Positions 1 through 9,085 of a stretch of DNA of 64,000 bases are shown here, in pieces. Source of the DNA: Halorubrum rubrum (GTDB taxonomy: Archaea > Halobacteriota > Halobacteria > Halobacteriales > Haloferacaceae). How positions within the stretch are numbered: the stretch's first letter is position 1; each line of letters begins with the position of its first letter. The stretch spans positions 103,157-167,156 of the forward strand of contig NZ_JANHDM010000009.1 of NCBI RefSeq assembly GCF_024494685.1, given 5' to 3'. The translations under genes were made by a program, and so were the position numbers. The notes under the pieces are model-generated. The model had not been told where the DNA came from and did not search any database. It saw only the letters and a program-made list of their open reading frames with translations.

Positions 1-1339
1 CCGGTCGCTCGACGTCCGAGGGGTCCGGCTCGACCGGCGGCACGTCGGTCTCGGGGTACATCCGCGCCGCGCCGGGAAGCGGCCGGAGGTAGCGCGTGGT
101 GCCGTCGTCGTTCGCGCCGCGGGTCTCCTCGGGGACGCCCTCGATCGCGGCGGCCGCGCGCTCCGCGGCGGCCTCGATCGCGAGATCCGCGGTCTCCGGG
201 TCGGCCGCGACGATGGCGACGGCGTCGTTCTCGCCCGCGTCAACCGCCTCGCGAAGCCGCCCGACCTCGGCCTCGGTCACGCCGTAGGCGGGCAGCTCGT
301 CGGTGTGGAAGATCCCGCCCGCACCGTGGCGCTTCGCGTGGTCCGAAAGCTCCGTGCCGAGCCGGCGGTCCGGCTGTATCTCCCGGCCGACGAGCCCGTC
401 GAAGCCGTACAGCGGGACGGCCGTCACCTTCCCGCCCGCGTCGAGCGCGCCCCGGATCACGCCGGAGTCGGTGTCGGCGAGGACGTCGGTGACGTCCGAA
501 ACGGTTCCGACGCCCGCGTCGCGCTCGCGGAGCTCGTCGCGGATCGCGAGCAGTTCGGCCTGTCTCCCCACCTCGCCGCGGACGATGTCCTCGATCCCCG
601 CCAGGTCCTGGACGCCCTTCACCTCGACGCGCGCACCCTCGGCGATGGAGACGTTCACGTCCTGACGGATCGTGCCGAGCCCGCGTTTCACCGCGCCGGT
701 CGACCGGAGCAGCATGCCGATCCGCTCGGCCGCCTCCTTCGCCTGCTCGGGGCTCCGGACGTCCGGACCGGTCCCGATCTCGACGAGCGGGACGCCGAGG
801 CGGTCGAGCGAGTAGACGACGCCGTCGTCCGTCTCCTCGACGCGCTTCGCCGACTCCTCCTCCAGCATGAGGTCCTCGATGGAGACGCTCCCCTCGCTGG
901 TCTCGATCGCGCCGTCCTGTCCGAGCAGGATCGACCGCTGGAAGCCGGAGGTGTTCGACCCGTCGATCACGAGCTTCCGCATGACGTGCGCCTGGTCGAC
1001 GACGCTCACGTCGAGGAGGTCGGCGATCTGGAGCGCCACCGACAGCGCCTCGTCGTCGACCCAACGGGGGGGTTCGTCGTCCTCCTCGACCAGACAGGTC
1101 GTGTCGTACGCGAGGTAGGTGAACTCGCGGTCGACCCGGCTCTCCTCCAAGGCGGCCTGGTCGAGCTCGCCAAGTTCGCTCTTGGTCGGGTGGAGCCGGC
1201 GGGTGATCTCCCGGTCGGCCTCGGCGGGGTCGCGCTCGACGGTCGGGGAGTCACAGAACAACTTCGTCGCCGTGTCGAGCTGCTGGTGGATCTCCAGCCC
1301 GGCGACGAGGCCCAACTCCTCGTGGTCGTACTCGCTCAT
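1..1339 (-). CDS. gatE: Glu-tRNA(Gln) amidotransferase subunit E, 3' end cut by window edge
   Basis: Archaea-specific GatE works with GatD to convert misacylated Glu-tRNA(Gln) to Gln-tRNA(Gln) in the cytoplasm. The visible protein starts [20 protein letters not shown], the hallmark GatB/GatE N-terminus ([10 protein letters not shown]). It continues through a [17 protein letters not shown] segment typical of the GatB/E catalytic core. About 446 residues are present; the C-terminal tRNA-binding tail runs off the left edge. The ATG at 1337-1339 is supported by a TATA-like element (CTTTTAG on the coding strand) at 1365-1371, 26-32 bases upstream, fitting a leaderless transcript. GatD is not in the window. 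Confidence 0.95.
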   Translation of the reverse strand, partial: MSEYDHEELGLVAGLEIHQQLDTATKLFCDSPTVERDPAEADREITRRLHPTKSELGELDQAALEESRVDREFTYLAYDTTCLVEEDDEPPRWVDDEALSVALQIADLLDVSVVDQAHVMRKLVIDGSNTSGFQRSILLGQDGAIETSEGSVSIEDLMLEEESAKRVEETDDGVVYSLDRLGVPLVEIGTGPDVRSPEQAKEAAERIGMLLRSTGAVKRGLGTIRQDVNVSIAEGARVEVKGVQDLAGIEDIVRGEVGRQAELLAIRDELRERDAGVGTVSDVTDVLADTDSGVIRGALDAGGKVTAVPLYGFDGLVGREIQPDRRLGTELSDHAKRHGAGGIFHTDELPAYGVTEAEVGRLREAVDAGENDAVAIVAADPETADLAIEAAAERAAAAIEGVPEETRGANDDGTTRYLRPLPGAARMYPETDVPPVEPDPSDVERP

Positions 1340-1364
1340 TACGGCTCACTCCGGCACGCCGGGA

Positions 1365-1371
1365 CTAAAAG
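1365..1371 (-). promoter_or_regulatory. TATA element of gatE
   Basis: The coding-strand sequence CTTTTAG lies 26-32 bases before the gatE start codon. This is the spacing expected for a leaderless haloarchaeal transcript. Confidence 0.5.
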
Positions 1372-1993
1372 GGTGGCAGTTCGCGGGTGCCGGCGAGCGA
1401 CGGCGGATGCGAGGGTCATGGACCCCAGCCGGCGACGTGGTATATAGCCCAGGGGCGGTGGCGCGCCGGTGAGTGCCGCGAAGCGGCACGAACCGTCCGC
1501 GAGGGAGTCGACCGGCCGGAGCGACGCGGAGGCCGGTCGACGAGGCTGGGGAGGCGTGAGGTGCGGGTGCGTTCCCGCGAGTGGAACGAGCGGGAGCATG
1601 GAAGTCGCAGCCCGCGCAGCGAACGAAGTGAGCGCAGGACCGTCTTCCGGTGGTGCGGTCGGGTGGGACTCAACGGGGAGTCGCGAGTCGTGTGAGGGCG
1701 ACCGAAGGGAGCCCTCGGCCGGCGAACGGTGAAGCCGTGAGCCCTCGCTGCTGGGGCTTTGGAGGTCAAGACTGACTTCCGCGTTAGCAACGAAAAGCCG
1801 GTCGCCAGCGACGCCGCTCGTTTCTTTATATATACCCGGAGAAACTGACGGCGTCGACACTACTCGCGTGGCGTCCGTAGGAATTGTGCGTGGGTGCTGT
1901 CGTAGAGACAACACCGTGCATCGGTGTGGCGGGTGTGCCGCCGTGCCTCGCAAATCGAAGATTTGCTGGCACACAGATGCAATCTGTGTACGA
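1372..1993. other. Long intergenic region without a supported gene
   Basis: No reading frame here has a convincing start, codon bias and protein-like composition. The stretch from about 1470 to 1760 is very GC-rich and has the look of an intergenic repeat or structured transcript. A TATA-like run (TTTATATATA) lies at about 1822-1834, but no gene follows it on either strand. The right end holds two hairpins, listed separately. Transfer of a degenerate repeat, or an unannotated RNA, are possible explanations; neither is proven by the sequence. Confidence 0.5.
1950..1989. terminator. Two adjacent perfect hairpins just downstream of tRNA-Leu
   Basis: GCAAATC (1950-1956) pairs with GATTTGC (1960-1966) around a 3-base loop. 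ACACAGAT (1971-1978) pairs with ATCTGTGT (1982-1989) around a 3-base loop. Both lie directly 3' of the tRNA gene on its strand. They could end or process the tRNA transcript, or be copies of a short haloarchaeal palindromic repeat. The pairing is seen; the role is inferred. Confidence 0.4.
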
Positions 1994-2078
1994 TGCGTGG
2001 GACCGGATTTGAACCGGCGGACCTCTACAGGACAGCGCCCTCAACGCTGCGCCGTTGGCCTGGCTTGGCTACCCACGC
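1994..2078 (-). tRNA. tRNA-Leu, anticodon GAG
   Basis: An 85-base gene on the minus strand. The acceptor arm is GCGTGGG paired with CCCACGC, plus discriminator A. The D arm is bounded by GCC and GGC. The anticodon stem CAGCG/CGCTG encloses loop TTGAGGG, giving anticodon GAG (reads CUC/CUU Leu). It has a long class II variable arm and a T arm with TTCAAAT. CCA is not encoded. No intron is seen. Confidence 0.95.
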
Positions 2079-2117
2079 TCGCTGCGTTCTGTCGCGTCTC
2101 GTCGTACCCCGTCCCAG

Positions 2118-2126
2118 ATTAAAAGC
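2118..2126 (-). promoter_or_regulatory. Promoter of tRNA-Leu
   Basis: The minus-strand sequence GCTTTTAAT lies about 40-48 bases upstream of the mature tRNA 5' end. This would allow a short 5' leader that RNase P removes. Confidence 0.45.
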
Positions 2127-2243
2127 CCTTCCATTCGATACCGGGGTGCCGACCGATGACACCGACCGACGCGGGCCGAGTCGACGGCGGGTTTCCCCGC
2201 CGGGACCGGCACCGGTTTGCCCCTTCGGATCGATACCCGATCC

Positions 2244-2804
2244 ATGCGAGAGTGGGCACGCGAGAACGTTCCGATACTGACCGCCGCCGCCTCAGTCGCC
2301 TCGCTGGCGCTCGTCTTCGGGGCCGTCGGCGGCGTGGTCCCGAGCAGCCTCCTTCCGCGCGCGAGCGACGCGACCCTCGCCGCGATCCCGCACCTGAACG
2401 CCGCGATCTCCGCGACCGCGATCGCCACGATCCTCCTCGGTTGGCGGGCGATCTCCCGCGGAAACGTCCGGCGACACCGGGCGTTCATGCTGGCGTCGTT
2501 CGCGCTCTTCTCGACGTTCCTCGCCGGCTATCTCTACCGGCTGATCCTCGTCGGGACCGCGGAGTTCCCCGGCCCGGAGGCCGCCTATACCTACCTCTAC
2601 CTCCCGTTTCTCGCGATTCACATCCTGTTCGCGATCGTCTGTATCCCCTTCGTCTTCCACGCGCTGTTCCTGGCGGCCACCCGCCCGTACGCCGAGCTGT
2701 ATCACACCCGCCACGCGCAGGTCGGCTTCGTCGCCGCGCTCCTCTGGCTCGTCTCCTTCGCGATGGGCATCGGCGTCTACGTCATGCTGTATCACGCGTT
2801 CTGA
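2244..2804 (+). CDS. DUF420 family membrane protein
   Basis: A 186-residue protein with about five membrane helices: residues about 9-35, 43-60, 68-90, 104-132 and 154-180. It shows the family pattern of conserved His/Arg at helix ends (PHLNA, RRHRAFM, LYRL, HTRHAQVG). DUF420 proteins occur beside haem-copper oxidase and cytochrome maturation genes, so a role in respiratory-chain assembly is likely but unproven. The start at 2244 (MREWARENVP) is preferred to 2217 because the extra nine residues are not membrane-like and look like leader. It is convergent with a halocyanin gene, consistent with an electron-transport setting. Confidence 0.85.
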   Translation: MREWARENVPILTAAASVASLALVFGAVGGVVPSSLLPRASDATLAAIPHLNAAISATAIATILLGWRAISRGNVRRHRAFMLASFALFSTFLAGYLYRLILVGTAEFPGPEAAYTYLYLPFLAIHILFAIVCIPFVFHALFLAATRPYAELYHTRHAQVGFVAALLWLVSFAMGIGVYVMLYHAF

Positions 2805-2882
2805 CGGCGCGACAGTCGAGGGAAGGAGGCGCGTTCGATCGCGCGACCGTCGAAGATCCGCGATATCCTCGAATCCGCCGCG

Positions 2883-3569
2883 CTACCGGTTCTTCTCCGC
2901 CTTGCGGTGGGCCGCGTAGAACAGCGGCACGAGGAGTGACCCGGCGACGCCGAGGCCGAGCGCGAGCGCGCCGATGTCGCTCGCGGAGAGGTCACGACCA
3001 CCCCCGCCGCCCGTCGACTCGTTACCGTCGCCGTCCCCCTCGCCGTCGTCGTCGCTTCCGCCGTCGTCGCCGTCCCCGTCGTCCGGGCTCACGATGTCGT
3101 CGTCGACGTCGCCGATCGCGACCGACCCTTTCATGCCGGCCGACTCGTGGGGGACACAGAGGTAGTTGAAGACGTCGCCCTCGCTCGCGTCCTCGAAGGT
3201 GTACTCGAAGGTGGTACCCTCCTCTTCGACCGTCTCGCCGCTGTCGAACGTCTCGTCCTCGGCGACCACGTTGTGGAGCCCGCCCTCGCCGGTCCACTCC
3301 CAGACCACCGTCGCACCGGGGTCGATCAGGATCGCGGCCGGGGCGAAGAGCAGCCCGGTATCGCCAGCGCCGACCTCGACCGTGACCTCGTCCCGGCCGC
3401 GGTAGTCGTGGGTGCCGTCGTAGTTCTCGACGTCGTCCAGCCACCCGTCGTACTGGGCGGATCCGGTTCCGGTCCCAACGGCGAGTCCCGCCGCCGCGAC
3501 GGCGCTCGCACCGCTCGCTCGGATGAGTCGGCGGCGACTCATCGACGTCTCGCCGGCGTTCCCTGTCAT
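2883..3569 (-). CDS. Halocyanin-type blue copper protein
   Basis: A 228-residue exported type I copper protein carrying electrons at the outer face of the membrane. The N-terminus has a Tat-like signal (MSRRRLIRASG, hydrophobic stretch, cleavage near GTGSAQ). The copper ligands are visible: His in GGLHNV, then Cys and His in YLCVPHE, then Met in GMKG. An Asp/Gly/Ser-rich linker of about 40 residues follows, then one C-terminal membrane helix (about 196-218) ending AHRKAEKNR, which would anchor it. The start at 3569 is supported by a TATA-like TTAAATAC at 3593-3600; an internal ATG at 3542 is an alternative. Confidence 0.92.
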   Translation of the reverse strand: MTGNAGETSMSRRRLIRASGASAVAAAGLAVGTGTGSAQYDGWLDDVENYDGTHDYRGRDEVTVEVGAGDTGLLFAPAAILIDPGATVVWEWTGEGGLHNVVAEDETFDSGETVEEEGTTFEYTFEDASEGDVFNYLCVPHESAGMKGSVAIGDVDDDIVSPDDGDGDDGGSDDDGEGDGDGNESTGGGGGRDLSASDIGALALGLGVAGSLLVPLFYAAHRKAEKNR

Positions 3570-3592
3570 ACGCGCATGTCGAACGGTCGCCG

Positions 3593-3600
3593 TATTTAAG
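3593..3600 (-). promoter_or_regulatory. TATA element of the halocyanin gene
   Basis: TTAAATAC on the coding strand lies 24-31 bases upstream of the ATG at 3569. It decides in favour of that start over 3542. Confidence 0.5.
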
Positions 3601-3654
3601 CTCCCGATACGCTCCGCAGGCTGAGAGCGCGACGCCTTCGGACCGGCCGCCGGT

Positions 3655-5154
3655 TCAGTCGTCGGCCGCCGGCGCGTCCGTCGAGGGAGTATCGACCGGA
3701 CGGTCGGTCGCCTCGCCCTCGACGTCGAAGGGGTACTCGCCCGTCACGCAGCCGAGACAGAGGTCCGCCCGGCTCGCGTCGAGCGCCTCCGCGACCGCGT
3801 CGATCGAGAGGTACGACAGCGAGTCGGCCTCGATCCGCTCGCGGATCTCCTCCGTCGACTTGTCGGCGGCGATGAGTTCCTCGCGGGTCGCCATGTCGAT
3901 CCCGAAGTAACACGGCGCGACGATGGGCGGCGCGCCGATCCGGAGGTGGACCTCCTCGGCACCCGCCTCGCGAACCAGCTCGACGAGCTGAGTCGAGGTC
4001 GTCCCGCGGACGATGGAGTCGTCGATGATGGTGACCGACTTCCCCTCGACCGTCGAGCGGATCGGGTTGAGCTTCAGTCGCACCGCGCGCTCGCGCTCGT
4101 CCTGCGTCGGCATGATGAACGTCCGGCCGACGTACCGGTTTTTCATCAGCCCCTCGGCGAACTCGATGCCGTCGTCGTCCTCGGGTCGAGGATCGCCGTC
4201 GGCCGTCGTCTCCGCGCCGGCGTCGGCGTAGCCGGAGGCGAACGCCCGTCCGGAGTCGGGGACGGGCATCACCACGTCCGACTCGACGCCGGACTCCTCC
4301 CACAGCTTCCGGCCGAGCTCGCGGCGGACCTCGTAGACGAGGTCGCCGTCGATCACGGAGTCGGGCCGCGCGAAGTAGACGTGCTCGAAGAAACAGTGGG
4401 CGGTCGAGTCGCGCTCGACGAGCTGGTAGGTGTCGTAGCCGGAGCCGTCGGGTTCGAGGACGACGAGCTCGCCGGGGCGGACGTCGCGGATCAGCTCCCC
4501 GTCGAGGGTGTCGATGGCGGCGGACTCGCTGGCGAGCACGTACCCGTCCTCGAGCTTGCCGAGACACAGCGGCCGGTTCCCCATCGGGTCGCGCACGCCG
4601 AGGACGGTGTCGTCGTGGGTGATCGCGAGCGAGTAGGAGCCGTGGATCCGGTTCATCGTGTGTTTGACCGCGCGGACGAGGTCCTCCTCCAGGAGGTTGC
4701 GCGCGAGGTCGTGGGCGATCACCTCGGTGTCGCCGTCGGAAGTGAACGCGTGGCCGGCCGCGGCCAGCTCCTCGCGCACCTCGTCGGCGTTCACGAGGTT
4801 CCCGTTGTGCGAGAGTCCCAGCGATCCCGACTTGAACGACACCGAGAAGGGCTGCGCACAGCTCTTGTCGAGGCTGCCGGCCGTCGGATAGCGGACGTGG
4901 CCGATCCCGGTCGAGCCGGCTAGCGACTCCAAATCGCCCGCCTCGAAGGCGTCGCCGACGAGCCCGCGTTCGACGTGGCTGTGCTGCTGGAAGCCGTCGT
5001 GCGTGACGATCCCCGCGGACTCCTGGCCGCGGTGCTGGAGCGCGTACAGCGCGTAGTACAACGGCCGCGCGGCGTCCCTCCCCGCGAGCGAGACGCCGAC
5101 GACGCCGCACTTCTCTCGCGGCTCGTCGTCGGCGTGGTCCCCACCGGCGTTCAT
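3655..5154 (-). CDS. purF: Amidophosphoribosyltransferase
   Basis: Catalyses the first committed step of de novo purine synthesis, PRPP + Gln to phosphoribosylamine. The 499-residue protein begins MNAGGDHADDEPREKCGVVGV. Cys16 would become the N-terminal nucleophile after propeptide removal (Ntn-hydrolase glutaminase domain, about 16-250). The phosphoribosyltransferase domain follows, with the PRPP loop VTIIDDSIVRGTTS. The C-terminus carries DLCLGCVTGEYP, typical of the family. Upstream in-frame ATGs (to 5298) were rejected because they cross the promoter and encode no conserved sequence. Confidence 0.97.
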   Translation of the reverse strand: MNAGGDHADDEPREKCGVVGVSLAGRDAARPLYYALYALQHRGQESAGIVTHDGFQQHSHVERGLVGDAFEAGDLESLAGSTGIGHVRYPTAGSLDKSCAQPFSVSFKSGSLGLSHNGNLVNADEVREELAAAGHAFTSDGDTEVIAHDLARNLLEEDLVRAVKHTMNRIHGSYSLAITHDDTVLGVRDPMGNRPLCLGKLEDGYVLASESAAIDTLDGELIRDVRPGELVVLEPDGSGYDTYQLVERDSTAHCFFEHVYFARPDSVIDGDLVYEVRRELGRKLWEESGVESDVVMPVPDSGRAFASGYADAGAETTADGDPRPEDDDGIEFAEGLMKNRYVGRTFIMPTQDERERAVRLKLNPIRSTVEGKSVTIIDDSIVRGTTSTQLVELVREAGAEEVHLRIGAPPIVAPCYFGIDMATREELIAADKSTEEIRERIEADSLSYLSIDAVAEALDASRADLCLGCVTGEYPFDVEGEATDRPVDTPSTDAPAADD

Positions 5155-5178
5155 GTACGCGACCGTGGGACGGGAATC

Positions 5179-5187
5179 GATAAAAAC
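5179..5187 (-). promoter_or_regulatory. TATA element of purF
   Basis: The minus-strand sequence GTTTTTATC lies 25-33 bases before the purF ATG at 5154, fitting a leaderless start. It decides the start codon. Confidence 0.55.
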
Positions 5188-5230
5188 CCTCGTGTTCGTG
5201 GCTTTCGAGCCTTCACATACAGCCCGTATT

Positions 5231-5246
5231 ATCCATATATGTGGAT
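5231..5246. promoter_or_regulatory. Inverted repeat ATCCA-N6-TGGAT between purF and the next gene
   Basis: ATCCA (5231-5235) and TGGAT (5242-5246) flank TATATG, about 80 bases upstream of purF and just beyond the 3' end of the 127-residue gene. It could be an operator for purF or part of a terminator. Only the symmetry is seen. Confidence 0.3.
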
Positions 5247-5294
5247 CGTCACGCGTGAAACGGGAGACCGCGGGAACCCCCGATCGCGGTCGGA

Positions 5295-5678
5295 TCACGC
5301 CCCCCCGACGAGTTCGTCGAGCCGTTCGAAGTACGCCTCCCGAGGGACCTGATAGGCCGCCCGGTAGTCCACGTCGCCGGCGGCGAACCGCGCCGCGACG
5401 TCGACGGCGGCGTCCGCGCCCGCCTCACGCGATCCGTACGTCTCCGCGACCGCCTCGATCTCGGGCTCTAAAAAGAGCACGACGTGCCACTCGTCGGTCG
5501 CGTACTGGCCCGACCCCGGACGGGCGTTCCGCGCGCCGTTAGTCAGGTAGATCGTCGGCAGGCACTCGGCGGGGACGTCGTCGCCGTCGAAGACGTCCGG
5601 CCGGTAGACGAGGATGGCCCGCCCGCTCGGCTCCTCGTTCCACACTCGCCAGCCGTCGGGCAGCGATTCGAAGCTCAT
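5295..5678 (-). CDS. Conserved haloarchaeal protein of unknown function (DUF5820-like)
   Basis: A 127-residue acidic soluble protein starting MSFESLPDGWRVWNEEPSGRA. It has no signal peptide or membrane helix. It looks like a small alpha/beta domain: a beta-rich N-terminal half (WRVWNEE, AILVYRP, WHVVLFLEP) and a helical C-terminal half (AVAETYG, AVDVAARFAAG, YFERLDELVG). It resembles short haloarchaeal proteins grouped as DUF5820, recognised from memory. It is co-oriented with purF and rqcH but separated from both, so context says little. Confidence 0.75.
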   Translation of the reverse strand: MSFESLPDGWRVWNEEPSGRAILVYRPDVFDGDDVPAECLPTIYLTNGARNARPGSGQYATDEWHVVLFLEPEIEAVAETYGSREAGADAAVDVAARFAAGDVDYRAAYQVPREAYFERLDELVGGA

Positions 5679-5743
5679 GGGTCGACTCCGGCCGTCGAAG
5701 AGTTAAAACGTCGCGCTCGCTCCGGCGGAGAGAGCCTGGCGCC

Positions 5744-7927
5744 TCAGTCGACGATGTCGGAGCCGCCCGGCGGCAGGAACTCCTGGAGCCGGTCCGCGCT
5801 CGCGACCTTCCGCACGAACGACTGGTCGGCGAACCGTTCCTTGAGGGTCCGGTACGCCATCATCGCGGCGTCGTTCTGTGCGTACATCCCCGGTTCCAGC
5901 GTGACGCTCGTCGCCGCCCGTCCCTCGATCGCCGAGGGCGGCCCGCCGATCGCGCGCGTCACCGGCTCGCACTGGACGCCGACCGCGACCCGGCAGGGCA
6001 CGTCCTCGAAGTAGGTGCGGTCGCCGCGGATGACGAAGCTCCCCTTCTCGATGTACTCGCCGCTCTCGGGCGTCTTCGACACCTGATCGGGCTCGACCAT
6101 GTACGCGTCGCCCGCGCCGCGGCCGTCCTTCCAGTCCGAGGAGTACGACACCGCGAACTGCGCGGCCTCCCGCAGCGTCTCCTCCGAGAAGTCCACCGGG
6201 TCCGCCGACTCCGAGGGGCCCGCCGCCTTCAACAGCGTGACCGGGCCGCCGTGCGCCTGCGTGTGGAAGAAGCGGTCGTGTTTTCCCATGTACTTTTTCA
6301 CCAGCTCCTCGTTCTGGTCGGCGTTGCGCCCGCCGATGACGAGGTAGCCCGTCGAGGTGTGGAACCACCGGAACCGCTCGTACCAGTCGTCGGGACTCCG
6401 GATCGGGATCGACGACCGGGAGAGCCAGTCGACCTCGTACTCCTCGTCGTCGCCGTCCCCGTCGCTTCCCCCGTCCTCACCCGCCGGTCCACCGTCGTCG
6501 TCCTCGTCCGCGGCTGCCCACTCGGCTTTGCGCTCCTTTACCGCCTCCAGCTCCCTCCGGGTCGACTCGATCGCCTCCTCGGCTCCCGCCTTCTTCCCCT
6601 CGATCCGCTTCGCCTCCCGGTAGAGCCGGTCGGCGTTCACCTCGACCCCGTCGTCGGCCTCGAGCTCGACCGCGAGGTCGTCCTCGCCCAGTTCGACCGT
6701 CACGGTCCCCGCGCTCCCGTCGACGTCGACGACCGCCTCCGCGGCCGCGATCCCGCGTTCCGCGCCCGCCTCCAGCGTCTCCTCGATCTCGTCCCAGGAC
6801 ACGTCGTTCTCGCGGGCCTCCCGAACCGTCGAGAGCACCTCGTCGACGAGGTCGTAGTGAGCGTAGACGAGCTCCGCGCGCTTGCGTTCCGTTTCGGCTT
6901 GCTCCTCGAACCCCTCGATCGCGCCCCGCTGTTGTTCGATGATCCGCTCCTGTTTGGCGATCTCTTCCTCGAAGTCCGGCCGGGACGCCGAGGCGTCCGC
7001 GGGTGCGTCGGCCTCCGCCGCGTCGTCGCGTGCGAGCCGATGGAAGTACTCGTCGACGGCGGCGTTGAAGGAGTCGAAGCCGACGCTCGGGAGCCCCTCG
7101 TGCTCCGACAGCGGGAACGGCGTGACGTCGACGACGGGCCGGTCCGCGTCGGGATCGTCGAGCTCCGCGTCCTCGAGCGGCTCCTCGTACACGCGCGGGT
7201 CGATGTCGCCGGAGCGGAGCCGCTCGGCGATGCGATCGAGCGCTCCGTGGAGCGCCCGGTAGATCTCCTCGTCCGCCTCGTCGATCGGGGTCTCCTTCTC
7301 GACGCCCGCGCGGGAACACACTTCCTCGGCGTAGAGGCCGCCGAGGTTGAGCTGGGTGGCGAGCGTCCGGACCACGTCGGTGTCGGACTCGTCCATGTGC
7401 CGGGCGAACGCGTCGAGGCTCACGTCGAGGGGGTTGAGCCGGGAGGCCGGGTACTCGTACTGCGCGCCGGGCGCGACCGTGCGGGACTTGAGCCGGACGG
7501 TCGACAGCGAGCCGACGACCTCGCCCGTCTCGTCGAGCGCGGCCACGTTCCCCTGGCCGAACAGCTCCGCGACGAGCGTCGTGTTCTCGTCCTCGCGCTC
7601 GAACTCGAAGGTGAGGATCCGGTCGAACTCGTACTGGCTGACGCCCGCGAAGTCCGCGCCCGACAGGCGGTTCCGGAGCATCTTCGCGAAGTTCGGCGGG
7701 CGTCCCGGCGCGTCCGCGACGTGGGCCGGGTCCGCGACGTGGGCGCGCTTCACGTCGCCGACCTCGATCATGAGTTCGACGCGGCCGCGGTCGAAGTCGC
7801 GCAGCTTCAGCCGGAGCAGGTCGTCGTCGTAGAGGTACGCCTTGTCGACCTTCGCGCCCTCGTACCGGCCGAGCTCGGTGACGAGCGCGCTGAGGTCGAT
7901 GCTCGATAGCTCCCGCTTCGGGTCCAT
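5744..7927 (-). CDS. rqcH: Ribosome quality-control factor RqcH (NFACT protein)
   Basis: RqcH/Rqc2/NEMF proteins bind obstructed large ribosomal subunits and, in bacteria and probably archaea, recruit tRNA-Ala to add C-terminal tails. This 727-residue protein has the NFACT-N domain (about 1-230, beginning MDPKRELSSIDLSALVTELG), a helix-hairpin-helix/coiled-coil middle (about 310-480, rich in Glu/Arg/Lys) and the NFACT-R domain (about 525-650, with DDWYERFRWFHTS and GGRNADQNEELVKKY). A Glu/Asp/Gly-rich linker precedes NFACT-R. Length and order match archaeal family members. The start at 7927 begins directly at the conserved N-terminus. Confidence 0.95.
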   Translation of the reverse strand: MDPKRELSSIDLSALVTELGRYEGAKVDKAYLYDDDLLRLKLRDFDRGRVELMIEVGDVKRAHVADPAHVADAPGRPPNFAKMLRNRLSGADFAGVSQYEFDRILTFEFEREDENTTLVAELFGQGNVAALDETGEVVGSLSTVRLKSRTVAPGAQYEYPASRLNPLDVSLDAFARHMDESDTDVVRTLATQLNLGGLYAEEVCSRAGVEKETPIDEADEEIYRALHGALDRIAERLRSGDIDPRVYEEPLEDAELDDPDADRPVVDVTPFPLSEHEGLPSVGFDSFNAAVDEYFHRLARDDAAEADAPADASASRPDFEEEIAKQERIIEQQRGAIEGFEEQAETERKRAELVYAHYDLVDEVLSTVREARENDVSWDEIEETLEAGAERGIAAAEAVVDVDGSAGTVTVELGEDDLAVELEADDGVEVNADRLYREAKRIEGKKAGAEEAIESTRRELEAVKERKAEWAAADEDDDGGPAGEDGGSDGDGDDEEYEVDWLSRSSIPIRSPDDWYERFRWFHTSTGYLVIGGRNADQNEELVKKYMGKHDRFFHTQAHGGPVTLLKAAGPSESADPVDFSEETLREAAQFAVSYSSDWKDGRGAGDAYMVEPDQVSKTPESGEYIEKGSFVIRGDRTYFEDVPCRVAVGVQCEPVTRAIGGPPSAIEGRAATSVTLEPGMYAQNDAAMMAYRTLKERFADQSFVRKVASADRLQEFLPPGGSDIVD

Positions 7928-8022
7928 ACGGGCCCCACACGTGGGCCGGGAAAAGGCGTGTCGTTGTCGGGTGGACGCCCGTTACCGCCCGAGGGGATCG
8001 GTCGCCGCCCGCGTACCCTCGA

Positions 8023-9030
8023 TCACTCCCCGGCGACGACCTCCCGCCGTTCCGAAACGAGGTCGAACGACTCGTCGATGCCCCCGAGAACGAGCAGCGC
8101 GTAATACCGGAGGTACGTCACGACCGGAACCTGCGCGAGCGCCGAGATCACGAGCATCGTCGCCCCGAACACGAGTACGAGGCCGACGAGGACGACGAGT
8201 CCGACCGTCGACGAGAGCGAGACGGTGACGTGGGCGATCAGGGCGACGACGACGAACGGGACGGCGAGTAGGACCGCGACGATCCCCACCGCGATCGACG
8301 CGACCAGTCCGACGGCGACCGTCAACAGGAACGCGACGACCGCGTACGCCAGGTACTGTGTCCACGCCGCCCTGATCGATTCCCAGAGCCGCCGCCACGC
8401 CGCGAGAACGCCCGAATCGAACCGGATCATGAGGGGAACGACGAGCGTGGTCGTGAACCCCGAAACCAGCCCGTAGACGACGCCGCCGACCAACAACACT
8501 GGGATGCCCGCGAGGAACGCCACGAACGGAACGCCGAGGTCGCGTCCGGTGAGAAGCGGGACGAAGACCAGCGCGAGCCAGCCGAGGACCAGCGCGAGCA
8601 TCGGGAGCCCGACCGCGACCCGGAAGCCGAACAGCCGGAGCCCCTGTCGCCAGCGACGACGCCAGTGGCGTCGGATCGACACCTCGCCGGTCCGGAGCGA
8701 CTCGATCAGGACGAACTCCATGACCGCGGCGACGAACGCGAACACCGCCCCGAGGAGGACGCCCGCACCGACGAGTGCGACGACTATCAGCAGGGGATCG
8801 GCCGGGAGGGCGTCCGCGAGGCCGTTCGGGAGCGACCCGGGAACGTCGCCCGCGGGGATCTCCTCGGACGGGGCGGAGGCGTTGAACTGCGCCGACGGGA
8901 AGCTCACGCCGCCGCCGACGAAGAAGACGACGAACGCGAGTTTCAGCCAGCGACGAACGTCGATCGGGGTCAGGAACTCGCGGGTGACGCCGAAGGCTCG
9001 CTCGATCTCGTCGACCGCGTGGAGGGACAT
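8023..9030 (-). CDS. Polytopic membrane protein of unknown function
   Basis: A 335-residue protein with about six to seven hydrophobic segments (about residues 28-46, 80-108, 140-165, 172-200, 235-275, 283-315). A strongly basic cytoplasmic loop (RRHWRRRWRQGLR) follows the second segment. The N-terminus (MSLHAVDEIERAFGVTREFLTPIDVRRW) and the repeated RRLWESIRAAW segment resemble haloarchaeal DUF7544/DUF7847-type proteins. I recognise no transporter or enzyme motif. It lies between rqcH and elp3 on the same strand without overlap. Confidence 0.8.
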   Translation of the reverse strand: MSLHAVDEIERAFGVTREFLTPIDVRRWLKLAFVVFFVGGGVSFPSAQFNASAPSEEIPAGDVPGSLPNGLADALPADPLLIVVALVGAGVLLGAVFAFVAAVMEFVLIESLRTGEVSIRRHWRRRWRQGLRLFGFRVAVGLPMLALVLGWLALVFVPLLTGRDLGVPFVAFLAGIPVLLVGGVVYGLVSGFTTTLVVPLMIRFDSGVLAAWRRLWESIRAAWTQYLAYAVVAFLLTVAVGLVASIAVGIVAVLLAVPFVVVALIAHVTVSLSSTVGLVVLVGLVLVFGATMLVISALAQVPVVTYLRYYALLVLGGIDESFDLVSERREVVAGE

Positions 9031-9085
9031 ACCGGACCGATCGCCAAGCGTCGAGTTAGCCGTTTCGGTGGCTCAAACGCCCGAT

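Noticed and set aside
1387..1974. Several short frames on both strands beside the tRNA
   Set aside because: Mutually overlapping, Ser/Arg/Thr-rich and lacking start signals; consistent with non-coding GC-rich DNA.
6251..7909. A 552-codon open frame on the plus strand
   Set aside because: It is antisense to rqcH, has no family features and has shadow-like codon use.
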